A program made the translations under genes and the position numbers. From assembly GCA_963170055.1 (NCBI GenBank), contig CAUJGJ010000397.1, positions 12,499,462 to 12,563,461 of the forward strand: DNA of 64,000 bases, read 5' to 3'. The notes below the pieces were generated by a model. That model searched no databases and had not been told where the DNA came from. It saw only the letters and a list, made by a program, of their open reading frames with translations. Position 1 is the stretch's first letter. Every line of letters begins with the position of its first letter. Of the stretch, positions 1-8,875 are shown one piece after another. The stretch comes from Halisarca cf. caerulea. Lineage: Eukaryota; Porifera; Demospongiae; Chondrillida; Halisarcidae.

Positions 1-10
1 CATTGGATGC

Positions 11-104
11 ACACAACACAGAACGTTCCTACATCATTGAGAGACTCACATGTAAACACACAACACAGAACGTTCCTACATCATTGAGAGGCATACATGC
101 AAAC
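11..104. repeat. Two-copy tandem repeat, 47-bp period
   Basis: A 33-base segment at 11-43 recurs exactly at 58-90 (core GAACGTTCCTACATCATTGA). The following bases are also similar, giving two copies of a 47-bp unit. Confidence 0.85.
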
Positions 105-715
105 ACATGTACACACCAGTGCTAGTGTTGTGCGATTAAATTGATTTGTAGACTGATCAATTTGTGACACGTTGTAAGTGCTGCAATTGATTGCCATGAG
201 AAATCGACAATTACTTGAACAAATTGCAACAAGTGATTCAAGTTTAAAAAACTCGTGGGCCACCTACGGCAGCACAGCTCATGGATAAAAACACAGAAAA
301 CTGACACTGAGCATGTGCAGTTAGATAGTGCCGAGATCGTGCGTGGAAAAAGGCTGAAAAACCTGAGGACCTGCTAGCAGCAGTTAGTTTAAAGCCTCTC
401 AAGAAGAACACCAGTGACAATATCACTGCTAAGAGAACACTTCTAGACACCGGGAATGCATCCATGTTGTGTTTTCTGGCTGAAAACGTGCAATGATGTA
501 CTGATTGTGGTGGACACTTGTTTCAACACATCTTAATTTGATACTGTGTTTTTAGGCTTTCAGCTCTTCTTTCTAGTTTGATCGCCTACAGCTTATGTGT
601 TGACTAATCGAAGCATTGTGGTTACTTTCAATGGTGATTGGTGGTAATCGGCAATGCTGATTTTATTGTGATCACACAGCAAAGTACACACAGAACATAC
701 GTATGTATATCTCTT

Positions 716-718
<3 letters not shown>

Positions 719-750
<32 letters not shown>
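719..750. repeat. (CA)n microsatellite
   Basis: Uninterrupted CA dinucleotides, about 16 copies, inside the presumed ATG16 intron. Confidence 0.95.
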
Positions 751-751
<1 letters not shown>

Positions 752-1107
752 CGAAATAGACTCCTCAATGAAGTCAACATGAAACAATACAACACCGGGC
801 CAGTGGTTCCCCCCGTATATCTGGAACAGGGCACAGCACCCTAGTTGTTACTTCTTTGAGCAGTAAAATCTTTTAAAAGGAGCTGAACAGTCATTGTGGT
901 GCTGCAAATTTCTTAACCAGAGTGCAATACTGCAGAATAGCATCATTCATTGCTGCATACTAATGTGTGTTGATATTTTGTCCTTTGTGAAGAACACGAG
1001 TATAGTACAGATGACGATGAATCGTCTGGACCTCTCTGGCACCCTGTTGCAATTTGAGTTTGTGGGAAACACAGAACACAGTTACATCCAGTGCCAGAGG
1101 AACTAAC

Positions 1108-1250
1108 TAGGGGCAGGTACTAGGACAGGTACTAGGGCAGGTATTAGGGCAGGTACTAGGGCAGGTACTAGGGCAGGTATTATAGGGCAGGTACTAGGGC
1201 AGGTAGAGCAGGTACTAGGGTAGGTACTAGGGCAGGTACTAGGGCAGGTG
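1108..1250. repeat. 12-bp minisatellite
   Basis: About eleven copies of GGGCAGGTACTA with variants (GGACAG, GGGTAG, ATTA for ACTA) and two partial units. Every unit contains an AG|GT step on the plus strand, but the overlying gene is on the minus strand, so this is not a splice signal for it. Confidence 0.9.
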
Positions 1251-1586
1251 GGGCAATGGCCCTACCACCTTACAGCTTTACAGACTACTATCACAAATGG
1301 TAGGATATCGTGACCATAGCCCGGGTTAGGATGCCCCACCACTTCGAATAGCTCCCTCCAGACATGTCAGAATACACTTTTAATACAGATTGGAATGAAT
1401 CATACTAAATTGCTGCTTGATTAAAACAACAACAAATAAATCAAAACAGACCATAACAAATGGTGAGAGCAAACCTTACATGAATAGAACTGGACAAGCT
1501 TGTTACAAGAATACATATGAAAAACAACAATGAAAACAACAACAAAAAAACAAGAGCAAAAAACAAGAACAAAATTTCACACTCAC

Positions 1587-1657
1587 GTCAGAATCAAACT
1601 GTACAGAATTCACTCCTTGCTGGCATCCACGGAGGGTACAGGAGAGGAGGGAGCAAG
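1587..1657 (-). CDS. ATG16L1: ATG16-like exon 10
   Basis: Acceptor CCTGCAG, donor GAC|GTGAGT. Encodes CSLLSCTLRGCQQGVNSVQF then DSD, matching the GSLSGSNAGITSIEFDS region that opens the second blade. Confidence 0.8.
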
Positions 1658-2433
1658 CTGCAGGCAGAGTGAAAGTGGGAAATAAGACTGGAAGTGGAGT
1701 GGGCATTAATATAAAATTGAGGGATAATAAAGAAACAATGAAGTCTGCCTTATTCTCATTCCAAATACCACACTGGAATGGGACTCACTATCCTGTCCTG
1801 TGGCCTCCCATATCTTGACAGTGTTATCAAAGCCTCCAGTTGCCATGTGAGCACCCGTGGAGCTGAAGCACACAGCATTGACAGCAGCAGTGTGTGCGTC
1901 CTACGTATGAACATTAAGAGGGAGTAGGGAGGGAGTGTAAGGAGGAGGTGAGAGAGGGGAGTGAGGGAGAGATGGATAGGGAGAGTGCGACGGAAAGAGC
2001 GAGAGAAGGAAGGGGGGGGGGGGAGCAGAAGAGAGAGAGGAAGGAGAGGGAAAGAAAATGATGGTGATTAGAAAATTACTGGAGAACTTGACTGTCAACA
2101 CAACATACACGATGAAGGAACTTGGCTAACAAATGACTAGAGAAGATGGACAGCTGCCAACAAACCCCAACTTACAGTGTGAGTTTTATACTTCTTTGGT
2201 TTGATGGCATGATCAATGGAGTCCACTCGACTGAGCTTGAGGGAGTCGATCTCCTGCGAGGACACAAGCAGGTCTTTGGACCTGGAGGTGAGCTTGGAGA
2301 ATAGCCCCGCTATCTTGCTTGGCGGGTTCTTCTCTGGTTGATGTCCACTGGAGGCCTCACTACACATAGGCAGATGTATTGCATGTATGTATGAATGCAC
2401 GTACGTACATACATATACGTACACATGTAACTT

Positions 2434-2504
<71 letters not shown>

Positions 2505-2875
2505 CACACACATACACACACACACAGAGAGAGAAACACACAGAGAGAGAGAGAGAGAGAGAAACACACACACGCATACATACTGTAGTTGTTTCTTCAA
2601 ATCTTGAATACTAAAAAAATGATCAAAAGTGGATGTAATCCCCCCAAACAACACACACCAAACTCCAGACAATCCTCACTCCTTCTCCAGTGTGAACTGT
2701 GCGTTCATGTGTGCTGCTACTTCATGCTTGTAGTTGAGCATCTGAGTGACCTGTGCGCACAAAGTATGAACATATTGTGGTTGCAAGCACACATACGTAC
2801 AGTACATGCAAATGAGTGGAATACTACACATTCATGCACACTGTGACACAGATATGCACGCATGCACGCAAGCAT

Positions 2876-2941
<66 letters not shown>

Positions 2942-2948
2942 ACACACA

Positions 2949-2988
<40 letters not shown>

Positions 2989-4590
2989 AGGGACCAACAT
3001 ACGTACATACCAATCTCTCGTTCTCTGCTGTGAGGCTCTTGTTTTGACCGTCTAAACTATCAAAGGCTTTCTGCAGCACATCATGCTCATCCTTGATGGT
3101 CTGTAGGGAGGAGGGGAGGGGAGGGGGGAATACGTATATAGGTACGCATGTAGGTGACCAACTTCACTGCAACCCACCACCCACTCATACTCAGCTTGCC
3201 TGCTTATCCACACCCCTCATCTTCAACCCACTCCCTCTCCTAAACTCACCTCCTCACCTACCACCAACCATCCACCACCCCTCACCTACCACATGCCCCT
3301 TCCTACCACCCACCATCCACTACCCCTCACCTACCACCCACCATCCACCACCCCTCACCTACCACATGCCCCTTCCTACCACCCACCATCCACCACCCCT
3401 CACCTACCACCCACCATCCCCCACCCCTCACCTACCACCCACCATCCCCCACCCCTCACCTACCACCCAACATCCCCCACCCCTCACCCACCACATGCCC
3501 CTTCCTACCACCCACCATCCCCCACCCCTCACCTACCACCCACCATCCCTCACCTACCACCCACCATCCCCCACCCCTCACCTACCACCCACCATCCACC
3601 ACCCCTCACCTACCACCCACCATCCCCCACCCCTCACCTACCACCCACCATCCCCCACCCCACACCTACCACCCACCATCCCCCACCCCTCACCTACCAC
3701 CCACCATCCCCCACCCCACACCTACCACCCACCATCCCCCACCCCTCACCTACCACCCACCATCCACTACGCCTCACCTACTACATGCCCTCTTACCTAC
3801 CACCCAGTCCCTGACCTGCGTACCACTCACCCACCACCTATCCCCTCACCTGCATACCACTCACCCACCACCTATCCCCTCACCTATGTTCCACCAACCC
3901 CATCAGCTACCACCAACCCCCTACCTGCAAAGTGCTGGATTTGATGGCCATTTCCTTCTCCAGTTCATCAATGATGACCTTTAGGTTTGTGTTCATTGCT
4001 GACAGCTCCTTGATCCTAGTACGGAATGAACAATCTTATGCACATACATACATACATATGTACATGTACACACACTGAATCATCCTCATCACCACCACAG
4101 TACCACTACAGACCACTACAGCACCACTACAGCACCACAGTACCACAACAGCACCACTACAGCACCACTACAGACCACTACAGTACCACCACAGCACCAC
4201 TACAGCACCACAGCACCACTACAGACCACTACAGTACCACCACAGGACCCCTACAGACCACTACAGTACCACCACAGCACCACTACAGCACCACTACAGA
4301 CCACAACAGCACCATCACAGCACCACTACAGCACCACTACAGCACCACTACAGTACCACCACAGCACCACTACAGTAACATATTGTCATCATCACAGAAC
4401 CAGCAATGAATATAATGCAAGTACAGGTGAAGCCAACTTCTGTGTGGTCATAAGGCTATGAGAGCATTTGGGAGATCACCTCGCTTCACTTTGTGCCATC
4501 TCTTCATCCTTCTTTGCCAGCTCTTTTGACAATGAGTTTACTTCGCCAGATAACTGCATGTGAATAGAGGGTAGGTGTGTGTGTGTGTGT

Positions 4591-4646
<56 letters not shown>

Positions 4647-4676
4647 ATGTGTGTGTGTGTGCATGTGTGTGTATGT

Positions 4677-4733
<57 letters not shown>

Positions 4734-4763
4734 ATGTGTGTGTGTGTGCATGTGTGTGTATGT

Positions 4764-4817
<54 letters not shown>

Positions 4818-5286
4818 GTGTGTGTGGCACCCCATCTCATTGTACACACCCATCATCTCCATCTGACACATGCCCTGACTCTCACCTCAGCATTCTTCCT
4901 GAGAAGTTGCGTGAGCTCCTCGTTCTGTGCCAAGTACTTCTCATCTCTCTCCTTCATCCTTGACTCCAGTTTGACCACTGTAGACTGAGCCAGTGACAAC
5001 TCCAGGTTCGAGGGACTGTCACTTGATGACTGGGCCACGGCAGGACTGTGTGGGGGGGGGGCACAGGACTGTCACATACGTATACTTACAATAACACCAA
5101 ACCATGATAATGTCTAAAATAAAGTATACGCATACGTACGTACGTATGAGCACAAATAGAAACATACGTACGTATGCAGGTCTGCACACACAATACATGT
5201 ACACAGTAGATAATATGCATAGGTATGTACATACATTGTACATGACATCATATACACACGCACATACAAACACACACACAGACACA

Positions 5287-5327
<41 letters not shown>

Positions 5328-5333
5328 CTGCAT

Positions 5334-5394
<61 letters not shown>

Positions 5395-6518
5395 ACTACC
5401 CTGCCCGTCTCAATCTTGACAATTCCTATAAAACGATACAAATTGAAGTTCAGTGAAATGAAATTAGTAGGAAATTCCGACAATCCAGCAAATACTGACC
5501 GCTTGTAACTGGTTTCTCTCGTATTCAAGACGGGTTCGATCTGAATTGAGGAATTCCCACTCCTTCCAGAGATATTCATCTGCAGGTCGTGATGTCATAG
5601 TAAGGGGTAATCCCCTCCACATATTGCATCACATGTGCGTGTACAGTGGACACTTAGCAACCCAACACCATGATTTTATTGAACAAGGGAAATGGGAAAT
5701 TTTTTCCCCAAAAACAGAAGCCATTTTCACTCCTCTCTCTCTTGGTATAGGGTATTTTTGAGGGCTAAAAAATCATGCTGTTGTGGTTGGGAAGGGAACC
5801 ATAAAACATTTACTCACAAGCGTTGTTATCACTCCAAGTTTTAATGATTCTTTCAAACATAATCCACAACTTTTTTAACATGAACAATCCAGATTATTAG
5901 CATTTAGGAAAAGTTACCCTCGAAAACTACCCTCCCTGGGGAACACACCTGAGGTATACGTAGTGCTAATTAATATTCTTAACACAAAAATAGCATAATA
6001 CTGTATATACGTGCATGTAAGGTAAAATGGGGTAATCCGGAACAGTCCAGTCAAAAGCTGTACGTGTCAACCACAAGCTACACAGATTAGTTCTCAAACG
6101 TGTTGTCTCCACGAATTGGGAGTTCAAGCTAGAGTGGCAAGCATGGCTAGGCAATGTATTAACCACAACAAAAGTTAAATTAAGGCCCTGCGTGTTCTAA
6201 ATAAATCATATACCCGGTTTATAAATTAGTACCTTATAATTACTGATAGATATTCCACACAAAATAATGGCCACAAAGCCTACGCATGTGCATATAAGTT
6301 AAAACAGTTAACAATAATTTTACCATGCAAATCTCGAATTAAACAATAATCGATACTCAAACATCCAACAATTTAAGGAACCGTGCGCACAAGAAGGGCG
6401 TATAACAAACATGAAATCATTTATACGTACAATTTGAGACCATTTCCTTAATTTTCTGATGCTCTCCATCTCTTTCTTTCAAACGCTCAAATATTGTTTC
6501 CTTCCAGGCGGCAGCCAT
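1587..6518 (-). CDS. ATG16L1: ATG16-like autophagy protein, N-terminal 335 residues (partial gene)
   Basis: ATG16 proteins bind ATG5-ATG12, and the complex directs lipidation of ATG8/LC3 at the phagophore. In animals a C-terminal WD40 propeller is added. I assembled ten exons from splice sites with consistent phases: 6518-6431, 5579-5500, 5029-4886, 4553-4480, 4015-3925, 3100-3011, 2750-2680, 2359-2176, 1900-1789 and 1657-1587. They total 1005 nt, or 335 codons. The N-terminus (MAAAWKETIFERLKERD) has the Trp, Ile/Leu and Arg-Asp pattern of the ATG5-binding helix. Exons 2-7 encode a charged coiled coil, including a segment beginning TIKDEHDVLQKAFDSLDGQ, close to vertebrate ATG16L1. Exon 8 is the polar linker. 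Exons 9-10 give the first WD40 blade (DAHTAAVNAVCFSSTGAHMA, then GGFDNTVKIWE). Human ATG16L1 has 607 residues, so roughly the last 40% (most of the propeller) is off the left edge. The start ATG has a strong context (AAAATGG). Least certain is the exon 3 acceptor. Confidence 0.88.
1789..1900 (-). CDS. ATG16L1: ATG16-like exon 9 (first WD40 blade)
   Basis: Acceptor ACGTAG, donor GATA|GTGAGT, phase 1 at the end. Encodes DAHTAAVNAVCFSSTGAHMA followed by a TGG..D..VKIWE motif. The aligned human segment reads DAHDGEVNAVQFSP with TGGMDRRVKLWE. Confidence 0.9.
1913..2056. repeat. Polypurine tract with G12 run (ATG16 intron 8)
   Basis: About 140 bases that are almost entirely A and G on the plus strand, including a run of 12 G. 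The transcript of the minus-strand gene is therefore pyrimidine-rich here. Such tracts can form triplexes. Confidence 0.85.
2176..2359 (-). CDS. ATG16L1: ATG16-like exon 8 (linker before WD40)
   Basis: 61 codons between acceptor TGTGTAG and donor ACT|GTAAGT. Contains KIAGLFSKLTSRSK, at the position of the conserved GGLLDSITNIFGRRS segment of vertebrate ATG16L1, then a polar Ser/Asp-rich stretch ending KPKKYKTHT. Confidence 0.8.
2436..2574. repeat. Compound (CA)n/(GA)n microsatellite (ATG16 intron 7)
   Basis: CA copies interrupted by single A or T changes pass into GA copies from about 2526 and back to CA. Confidence 0.95.
2680..2750 (-). CDS. ATG16L1: ATG16-like exon 7
   Basis: Acceptor GCACAG, donor GGA|GTGAGG. 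Encodes VTQMLNYKHEVAAHMNAQFT and a few residues more, matching the [20 protein letters not shown] region. The frame hits a stop just past the donor, which fixes the exon end. Phase 2. Confidence 0.82.
2877..2986. repeat. (CA)n microsatellite (ATG16 intron 6)
   Basis: About 55 CA copies with two CATACA interruptions, close to the donor of exon 6. Confidence 0.95.
3011..3100 (-). CDS. ATG16L1: ATG16-like exon 6 (coiled coil)
   Basis: 30 codons between acceptor CCCTACAG and donor TTG|GTATGT. It starts TIKDEHDVLQKAF, very close to the TLKDEYDALQ segment of vertebrate ATG16L1. This is the best single exon for the family assignment. Confidence 0.88.
3250..3790. repeat. 28-bp minisatellite (ATG16 intron 5)
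   Basis: About 20 copies of a 28-bp unit (ACCCCTCACCTACCACCCAC then CATCCCCC), with shorter variants carrying ACATGCCCCTTCCT. The plus strand has almost no G, so the transcribed RNA is G/T-rich with many GGG and GGGG runs. A looser repeat of about 37 bp continues to about 3900. Confidence 0.93.
3925..4015 (-). CDS. ATG16L1: ATG16-like exon 5 (coiled coil)
   Basis: Acceptor ACTAG, donor CAG|GTAGGG. Encodes RIKELSAMNTNLKVIIDELE and ten further residues. The donor abuts the 28-bp minisatellite of intron 5. Confidence 0.82.
4088..4376. repeat. 10/11-bp minisatellite (ATG16 intron 4)
   Basis: Tandem CACCACTACAG (11) and ACCACTACAG (10) units with TACCACCACAG variants, about 27 copies. Confidence 0.92.
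4480..4553 (-). CDS. ATG16L1: ATG16-like exon 4 (coiled coil)
   Basis: Acceptor CATGCAG, donor GAG|GTGATC. Encodes LSGEVNSLSKELAKKDEEMA and a few more residues, aligning with the LNNQMQRKDREM region of vertebrate ATG16L1. Ends in phase 2. Confidence 0.82.
4574..4826. repeat. (GT)n array with duplicated higher-order block (ATG16 intron 3)
   Basis: GT copies broken by GCATGTGTGTGT and TATGTGGTG interruptions. The same order of interruptions occurs near 4646-4680 and again near 4731-4765, so a block of about 86 bp has been duplicated inside the array. Confidence 0.93.
4886..5029 (-). CDS. ATG16L1: ATG16-like exon 3 (coiled coil)
   Basis: 48 codons ending LLRKNAE at donor GAG|GTGAGA. The phase-0 acceptor is GTGGCCCAG before 5029. 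A prettier acceptor (C10 run then ACACAG, before 5046) would add 16 bases and break the frame with exon 2, unless an exon between them was missed. Confidence 0.7.
5271..5392. repeat. (CA)n microsatellite (ATG16 intron 2)
   Basis: Two CA runs separated by GCCTGCATG near 5326. Confidence 0.95.
5500..5579 (-). CDS. ATG16L1: ATG16-like exon 2
   Basis: Acceptor CTGCAG before 5579; donor GCG|GTCAGT at 5499. Encodes YEYLWKEWEF followed by a charged helical stretch ending NQLQA. Joins exon 1 in phase 1 and ends in phase 0. Confidence 0.8.
5580..6430 (-). other. ATG16 intron 1
   Basis: 851 bases between donor GTACGT (6430) and acceptor CTGCAG (5580). Apart from an imperfect inverted repeat at 5659-5790 I see only AT-rich unique sequence. 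Confidence 0.75.
5659..5790. mobile_element. Imperfect inverted repeat, possible MITE remnant
   Basis: The left arm CCCAACACCATGATTTT pairs with the right arm AAAATCATGCTGTTGTGG, with one small indel, over a loop of about 95 bases. No clear target duplication. Confidence 0.4.
6431..6518 (-). CDS. ATG16L1: ATG16-like exon 1 (ATG5-binding helix)
   Basis: ATG at 6518, 29 codons plus one base, donor T|GTACGT at 6430. The upstream sequence AAAATGGCTGCC resembles the YY1-type motif that often overlaps start codons of housekeeping genes. Confidence 0.85.
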
Positions 6519-6713
6519 TTTGGATGCTTCTATTGTATCAAGTTCCGATTCCGCTTCAAATCCTCACAATAGGAACGGTAAATATAGCGATGAATTAATG
6601 GAAATCATTCATTTAATTAACAATTATTATCATAATAAGCTTTACAAATATATATATTCAATATAAAAGTGTTTTCTACATACAAACCTATGCATACAAA
6701 ACTAGTTTCATGT
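6519..6713 (-). promoter_or_regulatory. Upstream region of the ATG16-like gene
   Basis: Short gap between the ATG16 start and the 3' end of the giant gene. On the minus strand it holds two CGGAA cores (possible ETS sites) just before the start codon. No TATA box stands out. The minimal promoter must lie here or overlap the neighbour's 3' UTR. Confidence 0.4.
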
Positions 6714-6726
6714 TTTATAATTTATC
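6714..6726 (-). terminator. Candidate poly(A) signals of the giant gene
   Basis: Minus-strand GATAAA (6726-6721) and TATAAA (6719-6714), both known variants of AATAAA, lie 64-76 nt past the stop codon. No canonical AATAAA was seen nearby. Confidence 0.45.
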
Positions 6727-6789
6727 AGCTGGTGAGTTATTCAGTACAGGTGTTCTTGTGCACTTTGTGCTTGCTGTGTAGGACAAGAG

Positions 6790-8516
6790 TTACGGATTAG
6801 CAGGTGGTAGTTCGTCTACGCGGTAGTACTTGACGGTGTGGAGATCCCATTCGGCAACACACATTGTTGTGACAGTCTGGCAAACAGCTTTGATGGTCAG
6901 GATAGATGTGCCGTTCCGGATGGCTGCGATCCCGTGAAGTGGGTTAATGGAGAGGATTCTCAGGTTGATGTACTTGTCGTCAACAACTCCTCTGCGAATC
7001 TTCTCGATCTCGTACATTGATGCAATGATCTCCACTTGGAATACAAGCATGCTCTGGTCCGAGGGCATGAGTTTAGTGTCATTGAGAGCAATGAAGTGGG
7101 CACCAGCCAGAGCAGTACCGTCGAAGGCTGAAACGGTGACATTAGTGGGTGAGGCAAATGAAGGGTAGCCATGACGAATGACAGTCACGTTGCCAAACAT
7201 GGCAGTTTCAGACACAAAGAACTCGGCAGACTGGAAGGAGAAGTAGCCAGCATCGTCATAGAAGACAAATCCTGGGAAGCCTTCGGATGTGACTCCATCG
7301 TAGACTACTGTCACGTTGGCTGGACCAAGGTTCGGGCCTACCTCACACATGATGGTTGAGTCATCAACGACAACTCTCACATTCTTGCACTCAGTGACTC
7401 GCAGTTCTGTTGTGAAGTAAACACTTGGAGTCCCACTGTTGTTTGAGGAGGTGAGGGGGCCGAAGTTGACACCGGTGATGGTGACAGTGGTGGAAGGTGT
7501 GGTGGTGTGGGTGGAGTCAGGAGTGACAAGTAACACAATGGGAGGCTCGACTGCTGTGAATGCCTCCTCTGTTACCGTGGAGACTTCATCCACTGTGACG
7601 GTAATGTTGGTGGGTCCAGGATCCAAGTCTGGAGAATAGCATGTGAGAACCATGTCGCTGAGGACAGTTACGTTACTACAGCTACCATTGCCAATGGCAA
7701 CCTCCACAACTGGACCTTCATTTGAAGCTGTAGAAGGACCAAAGTACTGTCCAAATATGGTCAACAGAGTTCCTCCAAACTGTGAGGCTGTGGTTGGAAA
7801 CAAGCTGGTGAAGACTGGAGGAGGGAGGTAGCGGTAAACATCGGATATGTTCAACATGAGGGCAGAGTCATCGATGACCAAAGTGAGTGTGACGGTTGAA
7901 TCAATGGCTGTGTTGTCGGCAGGAGGAGTAGAAGCTGTGAGGGTGACGTTAGCCACTGTGACCTCCACATCCGAAGCACTGTTGAAATCGAGGAACACAT
8001 CAACTTGTCTTGACATTGGGTCTGAGGACACTGGCCCGAAGTTCCCTCCTTGCACAGTGACAAGAGTCCCCCCTGAGGCCCGACCGGCAGTGGGGCGAAT
8101 GGAGGTGAACAGAGGTGGGGGGTAGTAGACGAAAGTCCTCACCCTGGTGGCATTGTACACGTCAACAAGTGGCTCTATCGGGTTGGGAGGGACAGCAGTG
8201 TCGTGGAAAGCATCTTCAGTGAACATGATAAAAGTGTCGTTAACAGATGTTGTTAAACTGGGGTTCCTCCTCAGGTGCTGCGAATCCACTGGGTTGAGGG
8301 CAACAGTGATGACAGTCGAGTCGTGATTGGCAGTTGGTGTGCCCCCAGTCAACGGGTACAGGTCATCCGCGCTCCTCATATCCTGAAGAGTTATTTCACT
8401 GAAGATGATGTTGGTGGAGTCAATGGGTTCGTCAAACACAAATGTAATCTCCCTCTTGATGAGGTCAAGGTGGTACTCCATAAGCTGAGGTCGTGTCGTA
8501 TCGGCAGTGAAGTTAC
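6790..8516 (-). CDS. Giant gene, coding exon 3 (unit 120, three TIG, Calx-beta-like, stop)
   Basis: 575 codons plus stop. The open frame ends YYRVDELPPANP then TAA. No credible donor near the end suggests further exons. Confidence 0.85.
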
Positions 8517-8644
8517 CTACAAGAGAGAGCAAGGAACAGAGGTAAACAAGAAAGTGAACAATAGCATGAAACAAACAAAACACACACACACACACACATA
8601 CACACACACACACACACATACACACACACATACACACACACACA

Positions 8645-8730
<86 letters not shown>

Positions 8731-8734
8731 CACA

Positions 8735-8775
<41 letters not shown>

Positions 8776-8781
8776 ACACAA

Positions 8782-8875
<94 letters not shown>

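Larger units (their letters stand above)
1..1586. other. Left edge: intron of the ATG16-like gene
   Basis: After the donor of exon 10 (GTGAGT at 1586-1581, minus strand) I find no further WD40-coding exon down to base 1, so this is read as a long intron and the remaining propeller exons lie outside the window. It holds a two-copy 47-bp repeat, a short CA array and a 12-bp minisatellite. Otherwise I see nothing I can name. Confidence 0.6.

Noticed and set aside
329..496. A 55-codon plus-strand stretch without stops whose composition looks protein-like (Lys/Leu-rich, with TLLDTGNASMLCFLAE).
   Set aside because: No ATG at its start, no clear splice sites and no family I recognise; it could be an exon or transposon remnant but cannot be supported.
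3093..3944. 283-codon Pro/His/Thr-rich plus-strand frame and a 127-codon frame at 4026-4409.
   Set aside because: Both are translations of minisatellites in introns of the opposite-strand gene, with no start context, signal or splice support.
2137..5579. Val-Cys or Thr-His repeat reading frames over the CA/GT arrays on both strands.
   Set aside because: Dinucleotide repeats have no stops, so long frames are expected by chance; they are intron sequence of the ATG16-like gene.
8517..8873. Long Val-Cys repeat domain inside the giant protein.
   Set aside because: It is a translated (TG)n intron with CAG|GTGTGT and TTGTAG borders. Removing it restores a normal unit junction.
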